Source of the DNA: Metapseudomonas resinovorans DSM 21078
Lineage (GTDB): Bacteria > Pseudomonadota > Gammaproteobacteria > Pseudomonadales > Pseudomonadaceae
Length of the DNA stretch: 64,000 nt
Assembly (NCBI RefSeq): GCF_000423545.1
Contig: NZ_AUIE01000034.1
Span: 23,317-87,316, forward strand
Reading direction: 5' to 3'
Below, piece after piece: positions 16,098-24,258 of the stretch. The first letter of the stretch is position 1. Every line of letters starts with the position of its first letter. The position numbers and the translations under genes are program-made. The notes under the pieces were generated by a model. It did not search any database and was not told the DNA's origin. It saw nothing but the letters and a program-made list of their open reading frames with translations.

Positions 16098-17015
16098 GTG
16101 GCCCAGGTAAAACGTATCCGCCGTAACATCAGCGGCGTGCTGATTCTCGACAAGCCGCGCGGCATGAGCTCCAACGCTGCGCTGCAGAAAGTGCGCTGGC
16201 TGCTCAATGCCGAGAAGGCTGGTCACACCGGCAGCCTCGACCCGCTCGCGACCGGCGTTCTGCCGTTGTGCTTCGGTGAGGCGACGAAGTTCTCCCAGTA
16301 CCTGCTGGATGCTGACAAGGGTTACGAAACCCTGGCTCAGCTAGGGGTCACTACCTCCACCGGCGATGCCGAGGGTGAAGTGATCGAGCGTCGCGAGGTG
16401 ACCGTCGGTCGCGAGGATATCGAAGCGCAATTGCCGCGTTTTCGAGGCGAAATCAAGCAGATACCACCGATGTACTCGGCTCTGAAGAAGGACGGTCAAC
16501 CGTTGTACAAGTTGGCGCGTGCTGGCGAAGTAGTGGAGCGCGAGGCGCGTTCTGTTACTATTGCGCGCCTGGAATTGCTGGCGTGCGAAAACAGCCAGGC
16601 AAGACTGGCCGTAGCCTGCAGCAAGGGCACCTATATCCGTACCCTGGTCGAGGATCTCGGCCAGGCCCTGGGATGCGGCGCCCACGTAGCAGAACTGCGC
16701 CGGACCCAGGCAGGCCCCTTCGGGTTGGGCCAGGCGATCAGTCTGGAGACACTGGAGAAGGCCCACGCCGAAGGCGGCAACGAGGCACTGGACCAGTTCC
16801 TCCTGCCGGTCGACAGCGGATTGGAACACTGGCCGCTGATCCAGCTGACAGAGCACAGCGCCTACTACTGGCTTCACGGCCAGCCGGTGCGGGCCCCGGA
16901 AGCGCCGAAGTTCGGCATGATGCGAGTGCAGGATCATACCGGTCGCTTCATCGGTATCGGTGAAGTGAGCGACGACGGGCGCGTAGCGCCGCGTCGACTG
17001 ATTCGGTCGGAATGA
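16098..17015 (+). CDS. truB: tRNA pseudouridine(55) synthase TruB
   Basis: Makes pseudouridine 55 in the T arm of tRNAs. The 305-aa protein has [18 protein letters not shown] N-terminus, the catalytic aspartate in [16 protein letters not shown], the motif [20 protein letters not shown] and the [16 protein letters not shown] segment, with a PUA-like C-terminal domain. The start is close to the rbfA stop (4 nt gap), indicating cotranslation. Confidence 0.97.
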   Translation: MAQVKRIRRNISGVLILDKPRGMSSNAALQKVRWLLNAEKAGHTGSLDPLATGVLPLCFGEATKFSQYLLDADKGYETLAQLGVTTSTGDAEGEVIERREVTVGREDIEAQLPRFRGEIKQIPPMYSALKKDGQPLYKLARAGEVVEREARSVTIARLELLACENSQARLAVACSKGTYIRTLVEDLGQALGCGAHVAELRRTQAGPFGLGQAISLETLEKAHAEGGNEALDQFLLPVDSGLEHWPLIQLTEHSAYYWLHGQPVRAPEAPKFGMMRVQDHTGRFIGIGEVSDDGRVAPRRLIRSE

Positions 17016-17109
17016 CCGATCCGAGGATGGCTGTTAATAGGCACGGTCAATCCTCTTTTTTGAACACGGGACACAGGTCCCGGCCTATTACTCTCAGAGG
17101 AAGCCCATC

Positions 17110-17379
17110 ATGGCACTGAGCGTTACTGAAAAAGCCCAGATCGTTAACGAGTACAAGCAAGCTGAAGGCGATACCGGTTCTCCGGAAGTGCAGGTTGCCC
17201 TGCTGACCGCCAACATCAACAAGCTGCAGGATCACTTCAAGGCCAACGGCAAAGACCACCACTCCCGTCGTGGTCTGATCCGCATGGTTAACCAGCGCCG
17301 CAAGCTGCTGGACTACCTGAAGGGTAAGGACACCTCTCGTTACAGCGCCCTGATCGGTCGTCTGGGTCTGCGTCGCTAA
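17110..17379 (+). CDS. rpsO: 30S ribosomal protein S15
   Basis: Primary 16S rRNA-binding protein of the small subunit. The 89-aa protein is full length: [40 protein letters not shown] and [11 protein letters not shown] strong AGAGGAAG Shine-Dalgarno precedes the ATG. A 94-bp leader separates it from truB and contains a short CGGGAC/GTCCCG hairpin (about 17067-17082); S15 is known to repress its own translation in E. coli, but whether this leader does that is unknown. Confidence 0.98.
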   Translation: MALSVTEKAQIVNEYKQAEGDTGSPEVQVALLTANINKLQDHFKANGKDHHSRRGLIRMVNQRRKLLDYLKGKDTSRYSALIGRLGLRR

Positions 17380-17396
17380 GCGACACAGATGAGCTG

Positions 17397-17459
17397 GAAG
17401 CTGGAAAACCGGAAGCTGGACATCGTTCCAGCTTTCGGCTTTCCAGCTTCTGGTTTTTT
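17397..17459 (+). terminator. Long hairpin with T run between rpsO and pnp
   Basis: Arms 17397-17420 and 17427-17450 are complementary at 22 of 24 positions, with a six-base CATCGT loop, followed by TGGTTTTTTA. This fits a rho-independent terminator or RNase III cleavage site; E. coli has both functions between rpsO and pnp. Some read-through presumably feeds pnp. Confidence 0.75.
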
Positions 17460-17532
17460 AGGGGATTGAAACGGGTCCGACTCCCGACACTCCCACCATT
17501 TCCCCCAAGGCAACACAGAGAAGGAAAACACC

Positions 17533-19641
17533 GTGAACCCGGTAATCAAGAAGTTCCAGTTCGGTCAATCGACCGTTACCCTCGAGACTGGCCGTATCGC
17601 CCGTCAAGCCTCCGGTGCCGTTCTGGTCACCATGGACGAAGATGTCACCGTACTGGTGACTGTGGTTGGCGCCAAGCAAGCCGACCCGGGCAAGGGGTTC
17701 TTCCCGCTGTCCGTTCACTACCAAGAGAAAACCTACGCTGCCGGCCGTATCCCCGGTGGTTTCTTCAAGCGTGAAGGCCGTCCTTCCGAGAAGGAAACCC
17801 TGACCTCGCGCCTGATCGACCGTCCGATCCGTCCGCTGTTCCCGGAAGGTTTCCTGAACGAAGTGCAGGTCATCTGCACCGTGGTTTCCACCAACAAGAA
17901 GACCGATCCGGATATCGCCGCCATGATCGGTACCTCTGCCGCCCTGGCAATCTCCGGCATCCCGTTCAGCGGCCCGATCGGCGCCGCTCGCGTGGCCTAC
18001 CACGAAGAGACTGGCTACCTGCTGAACCCGAACTACGAGCAGCTGAAAGCCTCTGCCCTGGACATGGTCGTTGCCGGTACCGAAGACGCCGTGCTGATGG
18101 TTGAGTCCGAAGCGCAAGAGCTGACCGAAGACCAGATGCTGGGCGCCGTTCTGTTCGCCCACCAGGAATTCCAGTCCGTGATCAATGCGGTCAAGGAATT
18201 TGCTGCCGAAGCCGGCAAGCCGACCTGGAACTGGAGCGCTCCTGCCGAGAACACCGCTCTGCTCAGCGCCATCAAGGCCGAGTTTGGCGAAGCCATCTCC
18301 CAGGCTTACACCATCACCATCAAACAGGATCGCTACAACCGCCTGGACGAGCTGCGTGACCAGGTCATCGCCCGCTTCGTTGGCGAGGAAGACGGTCAGT
18401 TCCCGGCTGGTGAAGTGAAGGATGCCTTCGGCCTGCTGGAATACCGCACCGTTCGCGAGAACATCGTCAACGGCAAGCCGCGTATCGACGGCCGTGACAC
18501 CCGCACCGTACGTCCGCTGAACATCGAAGTCGGCGTGCTGGACAAGACCCACGGTTCCGCCCTGTTCACCCGCGGCGAAACCCAGGCCCTGGTCGTTGCC
18601 ACCCTTGGCACCGCCCGCGATGCCCAGCTGCTGGACACCCTGGAAGGCGAGCGCAAGGACGCCTTCATGCTGCACTACAACTTCCCGCCCTTCTCGGTGG
18701 GTGAGTGCGGCCGTATGGGCAGCGCCGGTCGCCGTGAAATCGGCCACGGTCGTCTGGCCCGTCGTGGCGTTTCCGCCATGCTGCCGAAAGGCGACGAGTT
18801 CCCCTACACCATCCGCGTGGTTTCCGAGATCACCGAATCCAACGGTTCCAGCTCCATGGCTTCCGTCTGCGGCGCCTCCCTGGCCCTGATGGACGCCGGT
18901 GTGCCGATGAAGGCCCCGGTTGCCGGTATCGCCATGGGTCTGGTCAAGGAAGGCGACAAGTTTGCCGTGCTGACCGACATCCTCGGTGACGAAGACCACC
19001 TGGGCGACATGGACTTCAAGGTAGCCGGTACCGCCAAGGGCGTGACCGCGCTGCAGATGGACATCAAGATCAACGGCATTACCGAAGAGATCATGGAGAT
19101 CGCCCTGGAGCAGGCTCTGGAAGCGCGCCTGAACATCCTCGGCCAGATGAACCAGATCATTGCCCAGTCCCGCAGCGAGCTGTCGGCCAACGCTCCGACC
19201 ATGATCGCGATGAAGATCGACACCGACAAGATTCGTGACGTCATCGGCAAGGGCGGCGCCACCATCCGTTCGATCTGCGAAGAGACCAAGGCCTCCATCG
19301 ACATCGAAGACGATGGCAGCGTGAAGATCTTCGGCGAGACCAAGGAAGCTGCCGAGGCTGCGCGTCAGCGCGTTCTGGGCATCACCGCTGAAGCCGAAAT
19401 CGGCAAGGTGTACATCGGCAAGGTCGAGCGCATCGTCGACTTCGGTGCCTTCGTCAACATCCTGCCGGGCAAGGACGGTCTGGTGCACATCTCGCAGATC
19501 AGCGACAAGCGCATCGACAAGGTTACCGACGTGCTGCAGGAAGGCCAGGAAGTCAAAGTCCTGGTTCTCGACGTCGACAACCGCGGCCGCATCAAGCTGT
19601 CGATGAAGGACGTGGAAGCTGCCGAGGCTTCCGGCGTCTGA
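17533..19641 (+). CDS. pnp: Polyribonucleotide nucleotidyltransferase (PNPase)
   Basis: 3'-5' phosphorolytic exoribonuclease, core of the degradosome. The 702-aa protein has two RNase PH domains (about 1-230 and 315-545) with the second carrying FTRGETQAL and [16 protein letters not shown], a KH domain ([12 protein letters not shown], about 560-610) and a C-terminal S1 domain ([20 protein letters not shown]). The start is GTG at 17533 with AGAAGGAAA upstream. It ends the rimP-pnp cluster and is followed by a strong terminator. Confidence 0.98.
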   Translation: MNPVIKKFQFGQSTVTLETGRIARQASGAVLVTMDEDVTVLVTVVGAKQADPGKGFFPLSVHYQEKTYAAGRIPGGFFKREGRPSEKETLTSRLIDRPIRPLFPEGFLNEVQVICTVVSTNKKTDPDIAAMIGTSAALAISGIPFSGPIGAARVAYHEETGYLLNPNYEQLKASALDMVVAGTEDAVLMVESEAQELTEDQMLGAVLFAHQEFQSVINAVKEFAAEAGKPTWNWSAPAENTALLSAIKAEFGEAISQAYTITIKQDRYNRLDELRDQVIARFVGEEDGQFPAGEVKDAFGLLEYRTVRENIVNGKPRIDGRDTRTVRPLNIEVGVLDKTHGSALFTRGETQALVVATLGTARDAQLLDTLEGERKDAFMLHYNFPPFSVGECGRMGSAGRREIGHGRLARRGVSAMLPKGDEFPYTIRVVSEITESNGSSSMASVCGASLALMDAGVPMKAPVAGIAMGLVKEGDKFAVLTDILGDEDHLGDMDFKVAGTAKGVTALQMDIKINGITEEIMEIALEQALEARLNILGQMNQIIAQSRSELSANAPTMIAMKIDTDKIRDVIGKGGATIRSICEETKASIDIEDDGSVKIFGETKEAAEAARQRVLGITAEAEIGKVYIGKVERIVDFGAFVNILPGKDGLVHISQISDKRIDKVTDVLQEGQEVKVLVLDVDNRGRIKLSMKDVEAAEASGV

Positions 19642-19661
19642 CAATCGTCAGCCGATAAAAG

Positions 19662-19690
19662 AGAGGGCCCCTTGCGGGCCCTCTTTTTTT
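19662..19690 (+). terminator. Intrinsic terminator of pnp
   Basis: Stem GAGGGCCC (19663-19670) and GGGCCCTC (19676-19683) with a five-base loop, followed by seven T residues. Confidence 0.9.
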
Positions 19691-19730
19691 GCCAGGAGAA
19701 TGGCGAACCGCCATCGTGCCTGGAACAGTC

Positions 19731-21146
19731 ATGGACAAGACGCTCTGCCAGTACCACCCCGCCCAACCCGCCACCTGGCACTGTGTGCCCTGCCAGCGCC
19801 ATTTTGGCGACTGCTGCATCCCACTCAATGCCGACGCCCCGGATGACAGCCCGGCGTGTCCGCTATGTCGCAGTCAGTTGACCTTCCTCGGCGCTGCCAA
19901 TACTGCCCAGCCCTTCTGGGAACGTCTGCCTCAATTCTTTGGCTATGGCATGCAGGCGGGACCGCTGGCGTTCAGTGCGCTACTGGCCCTGGCCGGCCTG
20001 TTCATGCCGCGCTCGCTCATTCTCTGGGTTGCCCTGTTGAGTGTCGCCACCAAGTACTTCCACAGTGTTATCGAGGCCAGTAGCGAAGGCGAGCGCGAGG
20101 CGCCGAGCCTGATCAGTGCCTTCAGCGGCGAAGGCTTCTCGCTGTTCTTCAAGCAGATGCTGGTGTTTGCCATTGCCTTCGGTGCGCTCTGGCTGGCTGC
20201 GGACTTCAACAGCGAGACCCTGTTCTGGGTAGTGAACATCGCCATCGTCCTGCTGCTGCCGGCCAGCATCATCCGTTTGGCGTTGAGCAAGGAACTGGGA
20301 GCGGCGCTGAGTCCCGACCAGGTCGGCGAGGTGATCAAGGCGATGGGCTGGCGTTACCTTATTCTCTGCGCCTTCCTCTTCATCCTCTGGCAGTCCCCCG
20401 GCTATGTGGCTTGGCTGCTTTCCAGCGGTCTGCCCAAGGTGGTGCTGATGCCCATCGCCACGTTCCTGTTCGGTTACTTCGGTGTGGTGATGTGCAGCAT
20501 GATGGGCTACGCCGTGTTCCAGTATCAGGGCGCCCTGGGTTTCGCAATTGCTGAAGAAGGCACCCAGCAGGGAGTGCCGGAGAACGAATGGCGCCGTCGC
20601 AAAGCGCTGGCCGAAGCCGAGATTCGCCTGAAGGAAGGACAGAGCGACGGCGCCCTGGAAACGCTCGCCAACGCGCTGCACCGCGATCCTGATGACCTGC
20701 GTCTGAACGAGCGCTACCACCAGTTGCTGTTTGGCTTGGGTGCCCAAGAGCGCTGCCTGCGCCACCTGGATCATTATCTGCCACTGGCCGCCCGGCAGAG
20801 TCCGGCCCTGGCCGCCACCGCGCTGCTCAATGCTCGCCAATTCAAGGCCGACTTCCTGCCGGCTGACGCCCTGATCTGCGAGCAGGTCGCCGCGGCGCTG
20901 CTGGATCGTCACAAGGTGCGCGAGGCCCTGAGCCTGCTGCGCAATCTCCATCAGCGCTTCCCTGATTACCCGCACATCCCTCGCGCCTACCTGCTCGCGG
21001 CCCGTGGCTTCGCTGAGGGCCTGGGGCAATTGGAGCCTGCGCAGAAGCTGCTGGCCTATGTTCGCGCGCGGTATCCCGCCTCGCCACTGCTCGACCAGAT
21101 CAGTGCGCTAGAAATCACCATTGCGCGGTTGAGCAGCTCTGGCTGA
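19731..21146 (+). CDS. Zinc-motif membrane protein with C-terminal TPR-like region
   Basis: I do not recognise a named family. The 471-aa protein begins with a Cys/His-rich segment (residues 1-45: CQYHP, WHCVPC, GDCC, CPLC) that looks like a B-box or zinc-ribbon metal site, then about five to six hydrophobic segments (roughly 70-290), then a soluble helical region (about 300-465) with repeat units such as LAEAEIRLKEGQSDGALETL and HRDPDDLRLNERYHQLLFGL that resemble TPRs. The ATG at 19731 follows a GGA and starts just before the first Cys pair; an upstream TTG in the pnp terminator is less likely. It is a single-gene unit after pnp. Role unknown. Confidence 0.85.
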   Translation: MDKTLCQYHPAQPATWHCVPCQRHFGDCCIPLNADAPDDSPACPLCRSQLTFLGAANTAQPFWERLPQFFGYGMQAGPLAFSALLALAGLFMPRSLILWVALLSVATKYFHSVIEASSEGEREAPSLISAFSGEGFSLFFKQMLVFAIAFGALWLAADFNSETLFWVVNIAIVLLLPASIIRLALSKELGAALSPDQVGEVIKAMGWRYLILCAFLFILWQSPGYVAWLLSSGLPKVVLMPIATFLFGYFGVVMCSMMGYAVFQYQGALGFAIAEEGTQQGVPENEWRRRKALAEAEIRLKEGQSDGALETLANALHRDPDDLRLNERYHQLLFGLGAQERCLRHLDHYLPLAARQSPALAATALLNARQFKADFLPADALICEQVAAALLDRHKVREALSLLRNLHQRFPDYPHIPRAYLLAARGFAEGLGQLEPAQKLLAYVRARYPASPLLDQISALEITIARLSSSG

Positions 21147-21356
21147 GGATTCGGGCTTCATCGTGCAGTCTGCAAGGCGAGTGGGGGGCGAACTTGCAGA
21201 CTGCATGCAGACTGATTCTGATTGATGAGCTTAAGTTTCTGTTTTTATGGGGTTTTTCTGTTCTTAGGAAGCTGGCACAGGCTTTGCGACATTCCTGGTG
21301 TCCCTGCAGCCGGGAGTTTGCTGCAGATGTTCCGAAGAAGAGAGGAGACCCACCTC

Positions 21357-21716
21357 ATGAAACAGTCTTTCACCCAGTGGACCTTTGCCGCTGTCACTGC
21401 TGCCGCCCTGAGCCTGCCGTTCGCGGCCGGCGTCCATGCAGAAACCAGCGGTCACACGATGTTGGCAGCCAGCGAGACCATGCAGAAAGCCGAAGAGGCG
21501 GTCTCCGATACCTGGATCACCAGCAAGGTGAAATCCACCTTCCTGGCCGACAAGAACCTCAGCGGCATGGATATCAAGGTTGAAACCAATCAGGGCGTGG
21601 TCGCGCTGTCGGGGATGGTGAAGACCGATGCCGAGCGTGATCTGGCCATCGAAACGACCAAGAACATCAAAGGCGTCACTGCGGTTTCTGCCGACGGCCT
21701 GAAATCCGCCGAGTAA
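21357..21716 (+). CDS. Periplasmic BON-domain protein
   Basis: A 119-aa exported protein. Residues 1-28 form a signal peptide (MKQSFTQWTFAAVTAAAL, then a VHA|ET cleavage site). The mature part has a single BON domain (about 45-115): DTWITSKVKSTFLADKNLSG, IKVETNQGVVALSGMVKTDA, VTAVSADGLK. Related to OsmY-type proteins linked to envelope stress and phospholipid binding. The ATG is chosen for the AGAGGAGA Shine-Dalgarno and the signal peptide. The 210-bp upstream gap holds no clear gene. Confidence 0.9.
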   Translation: MKQSFTQWTFAAVTAAALSLPFAAGVHAETSGHTMLAASETMQKAEEAVSDTWITSKVKSTFLADKNLSGMDIKVETNQGVVALSGMVKTDAERDLAIETTKNIKGVTAVSADGLKSAE

Positions 21717-21742
21717 TTCCGGGTAGACCGGGTAGGAAGACA

Positions 21743-21770
21743 AGGCCCCGCGGTTGCGGGGCCTTGTCGT
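21743..21770 (+). terminator. Bidirectional terminator between BON gene and rhomboid gene
   Basis: CAAGGCCCCGC pairs with GCGGGGCCTTG around a GGTT loop. The genes on each side converge on it. Confidence 0.75.
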
Positions 21771-21779
21771 TGGTGGCGA

Positions 21780-23234
21780 TTAGCGCGCCAGGTGCTGCTG
21801 GTAGAGCGCCAACTGGCGGGTTTGCTCCGCTTCGGGGAAGGCTTTGCGCAGGTACTGGCCGAGCTCGCCCACACCGCGCAGGTCCTGGCGCTGACCCAGT
21901 TGCTTGGCCAGTTGCAGCGTCAGGCTTGGGAGCTGAGACGGCACTGGGCTTGCCTGGCAAAGCCGGCGCCAGGGCGCCAGGGCGCGGCTGCTGTCGCCGG
22001 CCTTGATCAGTCGCTGCAGCAGGTGCAGGAGCACGGCGGGGTGCTGCAGCAGGCGTTGTTGTGGGTCGGCGACATCGTCCGCCAGTTTCTGCAGCAGCGG
22101 CAGGGCAGCGGTCTGCTCCGGCAGGTTGAACAGCTGCTTCAGTACGGCAGTCAGCAGCGGCTTGTCCTGGCGGCTCTTGGCCAGCGGATAGAGGCGTTCC
22201 AGCAGTGGCAGCCGGCCGGGATAGCGTTGCAACAGGTCGAGCCCACGGGGGGCGGCCTGATCAAGGGCGAAGCGACTGATGAGTTGATCCAGAGCGGCGA
22301 GCTCTCGCTTGAAGGGGGCGTCCGGGTCCTCCTTGTTCAGGTAGACCTTGTCGACTTTGATGAAGCCCGCCAGGTGCAACAACCAGGTGGCGAGGAAGCC
22401 GAAGGCGAGGCCTCCGAGGTGGGCGTAGTAGTTCACGTGATCGTCGGCCGACAGCACGCCATACAGCTCCTTGCCGAGCCAGGCGGGCAGTATCCACAGG
22501 GCGGGCGCCTTGAAGTAACCGATCAAAGGGCCGAGCCAGTAGAAGAACCTGATCTTGCGCAGACCGTAGACGCCGATGGTCATGCCCATCAATCCTGAGA
22601 CCGCCCCCGAGGCGCCGATACCTGCTACCCAGACAGGGTCCAGGGCCCACCAGAGCAGGTGCGAGGCGAGGCCGCTGGCCAGGTAGAGGCCGAGGTAGAC
22701 CCAGCGCCCCAGGGCCGCTTCCAGCGCGAAGCCGCAGATGAACAGGAAGATCATATTGCCCAACAGGTGATCGAAGCTGCCATGCAGGAACATGGCGCCG
22801 AACAGCCCCTGCACGCTGAATTTGTTGGGGATGAAGCCGAAGCGCTGGGCGCTGATTCTGTCCCGTGCCGCCTCGGCCTTCTGCCGCGCCTGTTGCCAGT
22901 CAGTGTCAGCCTGGTAAGCCGGGGAGCGATGCAGCCAGTCCTCGAACTCGAGGTCGCGGAGGATGATGATCGCGAGGTCCTGGCGGCGCATGGCGTCGAT
23001 GGCGCGGCGCTGGTCCGCGTCGAACTTCTCGCGTTCTACCAGGTGATCGACGAACAGGGCGCGCTCACGATTGAGCAAGCCGCCATCCAGATAGAGCTGC
23101 TGCGCCTCTTGTCCCCGCGCCTGGTCGCCGCCCTGGTAGACGATGTAGATCAGCGTATTGAGCAGGATCAGCAGCAGGGTGATGACCGGCGGTCGTCGCC
23201 AATCCAGGGGTTGATCGGCAGGGAGAATGATCAT
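21780..23234 (-). CDS. Rhomboid-family intramembrane serine protease with C-terminal helical extension
   Basis: A 484-aa membrane protein. After a first membrane helix (about 16-34) and a soluble loop, the rhomboid core has HGSFDHLLGN (His151, His156, Asn160), the catalytic serine in GIGASGAVSG (Ser209) and the catalytic histidine in YYAHLGGLAFGF (His272); all key residues are present. Residues 300-484 add a Leu-rich helical region that may be TPR-like. The ATG at 23234 is chosen because the N-terminus then leads directly to the first helix; the frame is open 17 codons further. It is 10 bp downstream of a DUF2845 gene on the same strand. Substrate unknown. Confidence 0.9.
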   Translation of the reverse strand: MIILPADQPLDWRRPPVITLLLILLNTLIYIVYQGGDQARGQEAQQLYLDGGLLNRERALFVDHLVEREKFDADQRRAIDAMRRQDLAIIILRDLEFEDWLHRSPAYQADTDWQQARQKAEAARDRISAQRFGFIPNKFSVQGLFGAMFLHGSFDHLLGNMIFLFICGFALEAALGRWVYLGLYLASGLASHLLWWALDPVWVAGIGASGAVSGLMGMTIGVYGLRKIRFFYWLGPLIGYFKAPALWILPAWLGKELYGVLSADDHVNYYAHLGGLAFGFLATWLLHLAGFIKVDKVYLNKEDPDAPFKRELAALDQLISRFALDQAAPRGLDLLQRYPGRLPLLERLYPLAKSRQDKPLLTAVLKQLFNLPEQTAALPLLQKLADDVADPQQRLLQHPAVLLHLLQRLIKAGDSSRALAPWRRLCQASPVPSQLPSLTLQLAKQLGQRQDLRGVGELGQYLRKAFPEAEQTRQLALYQQHLAR

Positions 23235-23244
23235 CGCACGCGCC

Positions 23245-23535
23245 TCAGTCGCGCTTGCTATCGATCTGGTTGAGGCGGCCGCCAACGAATCTCAGGTAGT
23301 AGTACATGCCGTTGCTGGGACCGTAGACCCACTCTTCCGTCTGCATTTCCTGGCGTCCGCTGCTGGTTTCCGTGTAGCCGATAAAGCTGCGCGAAGCGGG
23401 GTCGCCGCACTTGCGCTGGACCTCGACGCTACGGTCGCCGAGGCTGACCAGTTTGCTTTCGCAGCGGAAGGTGCTGGCATTGGCCTCTGAGACCAGGAGA
23501 AGGGCGGTTGCGAAGAGGCAAACGAGGGCTTTCAT
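23245..23535 (-). CDS. Exported DUF2845 protein, copy 1 of 3
   Basis: A 96-aa protein with a signal peptide (residues 1-20, ending NAS) and a short mature domain: RCESKLVSLGDRSVEV, KCGDP, EEWVYGPSNGMYYYLRF and GGRLNQIDSKR. Two cysteines in the mature part could form a disulfide. It is one of three consecutive paralogues (23245, 23598, 23960) on the minus strand, sharing the pattern RC-x-S-x-L-x-S, KCG-[DE]-P and EEWVYGP-x-NGM. The DUF2845 family has no known function. Confidence 0.9.
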   Translation of the reverse strand: MKALVCLFATALLLVSEANASTFRCESKLVSLGDRSVEVQRKCGDPASRSFIGYTETSSGRQEMQTEEWVYGPSNGMYYYLRFVGGRLNQIDSKRD

Positions 23536-23597
23536 ATGGCGGGCATCCTGTCCTGAGGTAATCAGCCGCAGAGCCTAGCATCCTGCCTGAGAGCCTG

Positions 23598-23903
23598 TCA
23601 GTTGCTCCGTTTGCTGCTGATATTGCGCAGGCGATTGCCCTCGAAACGGAGGAACTGGTACATGCCGTTGCGTGGCCCGTAGACCCATTCTTCCACTCGC
23701 ACCTCGTTGCGCATGTTGTACTTGTCGACCACTTCCCGGAAGCCCAGGTCCGCGCGGCTGACTGGCTCGCCGCACTTTTCCAGTACTTCGCTGGTCGTGT
23801 CGTCGAGGCTGATGAGGTTGCTGTTGCAGCGCAGGGTGGAGGATGCCTGGGCGTTTCCCAGTACCAGCAGCAGGGGTAGGCAGAGCAGGAGGCGGAGTCT
23901 CAC
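23598..23903 (-). CDS. Exported DUF2845 protein, copy 2 of 3
   Basis: A 101-aa protein with signal peptide (1-20, ending AQA) and mature core RCNSNLISLDDTTSEV, KCGEP, VEEWVYGPRNGMYQFLRF and EGNRLRNISSKRS. It has a slightly longer middle loop (FREVVDKYNMRNEVR) than its two neighbours. The two mature cysteines are conserved. Probably cotranscribed with copies 1 and 3; gaps are about 55-60 bp. Confidence 0.9.
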   Translation of the reverse strand: MRLRLLLCLPLLLVLGNAQASSTLRCNSNLISLDDTTSEVLEKCGEPVSRADLGFREVVDKYNMRNEVRVEEWVYGPRNGMYQFLRFEGNRLRNISSKRSN

Positions 23904-23959
23904 GGGGATGTCCGAGATGGTGGAGGTGATTAGAGCCTACACCCGGTGGCTTTGTGACG

Positions 23960-24250
23960 TCAGCGGCTGCGCCGTGTTTCGATGCGCACCAGGCGATTGC
24001 CCTCGAAGGTGAGGATGCTGAGCATGCCGTTTTTGGGCCCGTAGACCCACTCTTCCACGCTGAACTCGCGTCGGTCGTAGGAGCCCAGGGTGTAGCCGAC
24101 GAGGTCGCGATGCACCGGCTCGCCGCACTTCTGCAGGACTTCGAAGGTGCGGTCGCCGATGCTGATCAGCTTGCTGCCGCAGCGCATGGTCTCGGCCACG
24201 GCCGGAATGGCCAGGACGAGCGCCAGCAGGGCGAACGGCAGCGTGCGCAT
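23960..24250 (-). CDS. Exported DUF2845 protein, copy 3 of 3
   Basis: A 96-aa protein with signal peptide (1-19, ending AVA) and mature core RCGSKLISIGDRTFEV, KCGEP, VEEWVYGPKNGMLSILTF and EGNRLVRIETRRS. It lies eight bases downstream of the stop of the large AsmA/DUF748-type gene and is probably in its transcript, the first of three paralogues in the direction of transcription. Confidence 0.9.
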   Translation of the reverse strand: MRTLPFALLALVLAIPAVAETMRCGSKLISIGDRTFEVLQKCGEPVHRDLVGYTLGSYDRREFSVEEWVYGPKNGMLSILTFEGNRLVRIETRRSR

Positions 24251-24258
24251 GGGGTCTC

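Noticed and set aside
17458..19644. 728-aa minus-strand open frame opposite pnp
   Set aside because: Shadow of PNPase; His/Asp/Gly-rich composition typical of antisense reading.
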